From Chromera velia (Eukaryota > Sar > Chromeraceae): a DNA stretch of 11,509 nt. The position numbers were made by a program, and so were the translations under genes. The stretch covers positions 65,001-76,509 of the forward strand of contig JAHBMJ010004998.1 of the NCBI GenBank assembly GCA_018398765.1, in the 5' to 3' direction. The stretch's first letter is position 1, and each line of letters starts with the position of its first letter. This document shows positions 7,482 through 11,509 of the stretch, one piece after another. The notes under the pieces are model-generated. The model had not been told where the DNA came from. It saw only the letters and a list, made by a program, of their open reading frames with translations, and made no database searches.

Positions 7482-7818
7482 CTAGACATCCAGCTCAACC
7501 GTCACCCAAATGATATTGGGCAGATTTTCTGTGGGTCGGGCACGTCCAGGACCACGGTCGAGGCCATCGAGTGATCTGAGGTTGTTCCACGACTGCTGAT
7601 CACAGCACCAGTGCTTTTTCGTACGTAGTTCATCAGACGGCTCTAAACACTGTACGTTACAAGTACACGAGGCCGTGGAGTCTGAGAAAAATCTGATTCC
7701 CCCGATGACATTGCGAATGAACTCCGAGATGTGCCAGGATGTACTATATATAGCGACATGACCATCACCCACGCCCTCGATGAGTAGAAAGATCCGAGTT
7801 CTGTTTCGCACTTCCCCT
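7482..7818 (-). CDS. Hypothetical terminal exon, minus strand
   Basis: One frame is open for over 100 codons to TAG at 7482 and reads like protein: RTRIFLLIEGVGDGHVAIYS, then WHISEFIRNVIGG, CTCNVQCLEPSDEL, and ends IIWVTVELDV. It has no ATG at its start, so it needs an acceptor; CTGCAAG before 7818 or AAACAG before 7801 are candidates. Neither gives the phase required by the donor at 7941 in that exon's best frame. The frame that does fit the phase (EGKCETELGSF) stops at 7643. So either the join is wrong, an exon is missing, or the gene is decaying. No family is recognised. Confidence 0.4.
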
Positions 7819-7940
7819 CTTGCAGAAAAAGATATGGGAATGGAGTAAGAATTTTGTTGAACATTGAGAACTCACGCGACGAAGAAAAAAGGAAAAGGAA
7901 CATACATTCAACAGATTCCCAAGAAAGATCCTCTACTCAC

Positions 7941-8184
7941 CTAGAAGAGAATCGGCTGATGGTTGCCTCATGATTGGACTCCGTGGCTGAAGATACGAAA
8001 GGATGAGCATAGACACTGAATTGGGAATTCCGAGGCCCCAGAGTAGAGAATGGTGAATACGAGTCTTAGCTTCCCATACAGCGTCTTCCTGTACTTCTTG
8101 AGCAAAGATCTCTGCTCGTAGCCTCCGTTCTCTCTTAGCAATTTCTTTCTCCCTCATCACGATTCTTGCATTCAACTCTTCCTC
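7941..8184 (-). CDS. Hypothetical exon, charged coiled-coil-like, minus strand
   Basis: Starts after TAACAG (acceptor-like), or at ATG 8157, and ends at a strong donor (CTAG before GTGAGT at 7940). The product is a charged helix (MREKEIAKRERRLRAEIF), then AVWEAKTRIHHSLLWGLGIP and SMLILSYLQPRSP. The same frame continues upstream across a single TAA to about 8252 with acidic helical sequence (STIDEEEGAKAEIEEVARLD). The TAA may therefore be a nonsense change in an older longer exon, or chance. It could be a further part of the gene ending at 8451 or a separate gene; I cannot tell. Confidence 0.45.
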
Positions 8185-8450
8185 CTGTTACAACGTCTTC
8201 GCTAATAAAAGATCTAGACGCGCAACTTCTTCTATCTCAGCTTTCGCCCCCTCCTCTTCATCTATTGTGCTCCTTGTAATTGCAAGTTAAAACCAGAAAT
8301 CTTTTGTTACATCGGTACGACCAACTGAAAATCAAAAAAAGAAGCAGACAGACAGAAAAACAAGCGAATAAAAAATAGTGGAAGTCAGAGAAGAACGATA
8401 ATACAGACAAAAAGGAAAGGATGGTGATTGGAAATCAGTCAACTAACCTG

Positions 8451-9756
8451 CTAAAACAGGAGAGTCTGAGGAGACGCATCTGTCGGTCTTGAGAACTGAG
8501 GCGTAGAAGGAGTCGGGGGGGGTGGAGATCTAGATGCCACACCACTGGAGGCAAACAGGCCTGATGAGGTTGTAGGAGCAGAAGCAACTGGAGGACCTGT
8601 TGGAAAAGTTATAAACTCAGAGGGACAGGCCAGCTTCCCTGAGGTCACCCTTGTAGAAGAGCTACGAGACCCGGCAAACGCTCTTGATGACTTTTCAGCC
8701 TCCTCTGCAAGAATGCTGCGAAGCATGTCTCCTGAAAAAACACAGCAATTCATCGGTATTTTTTGTACTCTCGTAGACTGTGGATCGATTTAGAAAAGGG
8801 TTTCAGAAATTGGGGGGAACCCGGTAGGAAAAAGGGATGGATTATGGATTAGTGACAGTCATTTGAAGGCATTTTTGGGAAATTGAAAACAAGAGGTAAC
8901 CGAAATATCGGACAAAAAAGTGAACAGATGGCAATCAAGATAAAAAACTGACTTATGGTAGCACCCTGAATATATTCATGAATTGCTTCATCGACACTGT
9001 CAAAGGACGCCAAGTCAGTTGGGGCATCAGGAACCTTAGCACCTAAAGATACATAGACCCATACAAAAACAGAGATACAGGAATCATAGAAAACAGATCG
9101 CCGGACAACAGAGTCACACGTGTCCATCAGACTTTCGCAGTGGATACAAAGAAATAGTGCTCACTTTTGAAGTTGATTACCGAATGAAAATGATTAGAGA
9201 CATCGGATCAGATTCAGGTAATGATTGAAAAAGCATATTGGAGCAAAACAGCAACAGTCTAGACTAAGTACTTGGAGTCTCAGTCCTAGTCTCGGTCTAG
9301 GTCTTGGTTTCAGCTGAAGGTGGAAGGGCGTCTCGGCTACTATATACACCTGGAGTAGGAGGGAACAGTGTCACATCTCTCTCCCCCCTCTCATACTCAC
9401 GGGACAGACTCTCCTTAGATCCTCTTTAGATCAACGTACGGCTTCAGCCATGTCTGAGCACTCAACCTCGTTTTCACCTTCTTCCCCTTCAAGTTCCCAG
9501 AGTGAAGAGAGCGAGGAAGAAGAGGCAGGTGATGGAGACGATCTGACAAGTCGACCTCCACAGCGACTCTCTGCTGTAAAAACCAAAGACAGAAACAAAG
9601 AAAACAGACAGTGATGCTTGAAATAATAATGGTTGACAATAGAAAACGGAGTAAACAGAGAACACACGAAAGGGACACAAACACAAATATTATTGGAAGA
9701 CAGAAAACAGATTCACACTTTGAATACTGACCAGTTTCTCTTGTGTTCCCTTTCAT
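8451..9756 (-). CDS. Four-exon hypothetical protein, Ser/Pro-rich, 162 residues
   Basis: Exons on the minus strand: 9756-9732 (ATG), 9570-9478, 9042-8953 and 8731-8451 (TAG). Together they make 489 nt. Each junction (G/AG, G/GT, A/GA) keeps one frame, which is unlikely by chance. The second exon has a CAGCAG tandem acceptor. Residues 10-39 are Ser-rich then acidic (SSPSPASSSSLSSLWELEGE). Residues 41-95 look helical (SFDSVDEAIHEYIQ, RDMLRSILAEEAEKSS). The rest is low-complexity Ser/Thr/Pro (SGLFASSGVASRSPPPPTP). No family is recognised and no membrane segment is evident. A donor-like CAG/GTTAGT lies 3 nt after the TAG, so an alternative continuation is possible. Confidence 0.5.
8803..8880 (+). 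repeat. 77 bp dispersed repeat, copy C, diverged, intronic
   Basis: Starts TCAGAAATTGGGGGGAACCC and ends CATTTTTGGGA. It shares GTGACAGTCATTTGAAGGCA exactly with copies A and B but differs in the G-run and in several central bases. It sits in the intron between 8952 and 8732 of the minus-strand hypothetical gene, opposite to the direction of transcription. Confidence 0.88.
9450..9614 (+). CDS. Small acidic ORF antisense to a hypothetical exon (doubtful)
   Basis: ATG at 9450 in the context CAGCCATGTC opens 54 codons: MSEHSTSFSPSSPSSSQSEE, then an acidic run (SEEEEAGDGDD), then LTSRPPQRLSAVKTK. TATATA lies at 9341-9346. It overlaps exon 9570-9478 of the minus-strand gene, whose reverse complement is also Ser-rich and acidic, so one of the two is likely a shadow. 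The minus-strand reading has the better splice-phase support. Confidence 0.2.
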   Translation: MSEHSTSFSPSSPSSSQSEESEEEEAGDGDDLTSRPPQRLSAVKTKDRNKENRQ

Positions 9757-9877
9757 CTCCGTTTTTTTTTGTTTTTTCCGAGTCTTTTACCCTCTCTTTG
9801 ACTTCGTTTTTTTCCTTCTTAGCTCGCTTAAGTTCTCTAGCGGCACGGTCTCTTTTTTTTTCAAACTCGTCCGCTCC
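9732..9877 (-). other. Coiled-coil-like reading frame upstream of the 8451-9756 gene, off frame
   Basis: From an AGCAAG acceptor-like site, one minus frame reads GADEFEKKRDRAARELKRAK and continues with KNEVKERVKDSEKTKK, a typical charged helix, to the donor GTCAGT at 9731. Its phase does not fit the next exon, whereas the overlapping frame starting at ATG 9756 does. The two frames would merge if one A were lost from the nine-A run (minus strand) at 9770-9762. It is either the true 5' coding part with an indel, or chance in an A-rich stretch. Confidence 0.35.
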
Positions 9878-9929
9878 CTTGCTTCCTTATCATATGATGA
9901 TAAGACGATCACTTTGTCAACTACATTGC

Positions 9930-10255
9930 CACTGTATATTTTAAAATGGTTAATGATTCTATTTTTTTGTTTTACTGATTATAATGGAATTAAATGATTG
10001 CTAGAATATTTAGTAGAAAGTCAATATATATTTAGATACCTGTATATATAGTATACTTTTCAATAACTAGGAAAAATTTAAACTTAACTTAGATGCCAGC
10101 TTTATTTGTGCTTAGTTCCTTTTTATAGTTAAAGGTTATAATAACAATAAATTTTAAACACAAAATATTTTATGTATGTCAAATCTTTTACATGCGCACA
10201 AAACGTGCATACGGCCAGACGTCGGTCTGCCAGTGCGCGAAACAACAAAAAATAA
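9930..10255. other. AT-rich interval before transposon copy 2
   Basis: AT-rich with many TATATA and AATTTA words and no meaningful open frame. Near its right end, composition changes and a GACGTCGG occurs (10219-10226) inside the imperfect palindrome CAGACGTCGGTCTG. I see no gene or RNA. Confidence 0.65.
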
Positions 10256-10260
10256 ACTGA

Positions 10261-11509
10261 ATGCATGCAGGGCGCGAGCTGCGCGCCGAGCTGCGACCTC
10301 CTAACTAATCCTAACTAACCCCGTTTCAGTATCCACACCGGGAAGTCACCTCCCAACGCCGACAACGTATTAGTCCAGAGCGGTGCCTGACCTTTTTGTC
10401 ATCGACATGCGGAGACGACATAGACCGGGGGTTCTTCCGAAAATGAAGGAAGACCCAATCAAGTCGGCTTTCCAGGCTCTTCTGTTTGACGATGAAGCAG
10501 CAGAAGAGCGTTGTCGATCGTTTCTTGTACAGAAAGGACTTCTTGCTGAAATTCCACTCTGTGGCTGCGAGACAGGCGGAAACAGTCACCCTTTGACCAA
10601 AGTGCCTGGAAAGCCGTACTTCTGGAAATGTCGTCGAAAGAGCTGTCCAAGACACGGAAGCTTGGTTTCGGAGAGGTCAGGAACCATCGCAAACAGTTCT
10701 GTGCTTTTGTACGCACACTTCATGATGCTTGCGTACAAGTTTCTCAAAGGGGACACCTTCTCATCGGTGGAAGCAGAGGGGTACGTGAGTGGCGTCACTG
10801 TCACTAGAATGTTCGACCTTTTTCGAAGAATCATATCGGCTGATATTCAAGAAATAAGGAAGAAAGAGAAGATCGGAGGGGAAGGAGAAACAGTGGAAGG
10901 AGATGAGAGCATGTTCTCAAAGAGAAAGAATACTCGAGGAAGGAGGTTGAGAGGGGGAGGATGGGTAGTCGGTGGAGTCGAAAGGGGGGGTAGAAAGCGA
11001 GTGAGATTGTCAATTGTGAAGCACAGGGACCAAGAGACTCTGGAAGAGTTCATGTAGAAGAACATAGACGGAAAGTCTCGCTACTTCTCCGATGAGTGGG
11101 CGGCAACGGAGAAGCCAGCGAGACGTCACTTTGCCTATTATGACACAGTCTGTCATAAGAAGTGGTTCCGCGACAGACAGACTGATGTCCATACAAACAC
11201 GATTGAGGCGATGTGGAGAGTCGTCAAAGCCTTCGTTCCACGAAGACGCTTTGGCAAGGACACACTCTAGCAGAGTCTTTGATGAGTGTGAATGGAGTCG
11301 AGAATTTGATCACAACGTCTGGGAAGCTTTCTGGGAAGCAGCAAGAAGATTCTCCTTCAGGGTGATCAGGTCAGTATGTCTGTCAGTCTCTCTGTCCATG
11401 TGTCCGACTGCGTGTCTGCCTGTCTATTTGCGAACCCACCCACTGGAGGTGGCGGTAGCGGAGGATGAGCTCTCTGTATCAGTCTTTTCGACTTCAGTAT
11501 GTCTGTCAG
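10261..11509 (+). mobile_element. Merlin/IS1016-type DNA transposon, copy 2, truncated by window end
   Basis: Same orientation as copy 1 and offset by 7,556 bp at the 5' end. It carries the same GC hairpin (10271-10276 with 10282-10287), acceptor-like CTAAC block, transposase and first unit of the 123 bp array. From 11284 to the window end it is identical to 3724-3949. The 3' end lies outside. Confidence 0.8.
10407..11390 (+). pseudogene. Merlin-family DDE transposase, copy 2, nonsense-mutated
   Basis: Starting at ATG 10407, 216 codons are open before TAG at 11055-11057. They include the zinc-ribbon cysteines (C52, C54, C75, C80), SGTIANSSVLLYAHF where copy 1 has its deletion, and first catalytic Asp 166 in VEGDESMFSKRK. 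After the TAG the same frame continues KNIDGK, FSDEWAA (second Asp) and HTNTIEAMW (catalytic Glu), up to a second TAG at 11268. The C-terminal SRVFDECEWSREFDHNVW follows in the plus-one frame. Copy 1 has CAG at the first stop and an intact codon at the second, so both stops are C-to-T changes if copy 1 is ancestral there. The TIE triplet in HTNTIEAMW is closer to the family pattern than copy 1's TTE. Confidence 0.85.

Noticed and set aside
7741-7755. CTATATATAG as a promoter
   Set aside because: It lies inside a coding-like frame on the minus strand, and no gene start follows on either strand.
8184-8453. Reassignment of TAA and TAG to Gln, since both stops are followed by CAG
   Set aside because: Only two cases were seen. 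The intervening DNA does not read through in one frame under that code, and the GST shows no in-frame TAA or TAG.

Overview
This is a eukaryotic nuclear window. Coding sequence is split by introns of about 160-525 bp with GT/AG borders, and several donors read GTCAGT. Roughly a third of the window is tandem or dispersed repeat. A glutathione S-transferase (GST) gene opens with what looks like a signal peptide plus transit-peptide-like leader with Phe at the likely cleavage point, as in algae with complex red plastids. An alveolate or stramenopile alga, perhaps a chromerid, fits. That is inference from style, not a database match.

Layout. (1) 209-2498, minus strand: five exons of a GST whose intron phases all agree; the 3' exons lie beyond the left edge. 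One intron holds a second copy of the start of the next exon. (2) 2705 to about 4306: first copy of a Merlin/IS1016-type DDE transposon, with a broken transposase followed by a tandem array of about 123 bp units. (3) 4320-5500: a 77 bp dispersed repeat, a long pyrimidine-rich CT/TCTG satellite, then the 77 bp repeat again. (4) 5550-6115, plus strand: lysine/glutamate-rich then proline-rich coding-like sequence, in two frames overlapping at ATGA. (5) 6120-6830: AT-rich, no gene seen. (6) 6838 to about 7393: an 83 bp minisatellite of almost seven units. (7) 7437-9877, minus strand: a four-exon hypothetical gene (8451-9756), a possible 5' extension out of frame at a poly-A run, and two further coding-like blocks downstream (7941-8184 and 7482-7818) that I could not join with confidence. 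A third, diverged 77 bp repeat lies in an intron here. (8) 9930-10255: AT-rich. (9) 10261 to the right edge: second Merlin copy, same orientation, running into the same 123 bp array.

The two transposons differ by roughly 2%, nearly all transitions. Each carries a different inactivating lesion (a 10 bp deletion in the left copy, a CAG to TAG nonsense codon in the right). Both share a frame change near the C-terminal coding end. The genes do not form an evident pathway; the window reads as repeat-invaded intergenic and intronic DNA around a few host genes. I did not find a convincing new multi-gene system. The best leads are the transposon family that carries a satellite array, the 77 bp repeat, and the partial exon duplication in the GST gene.
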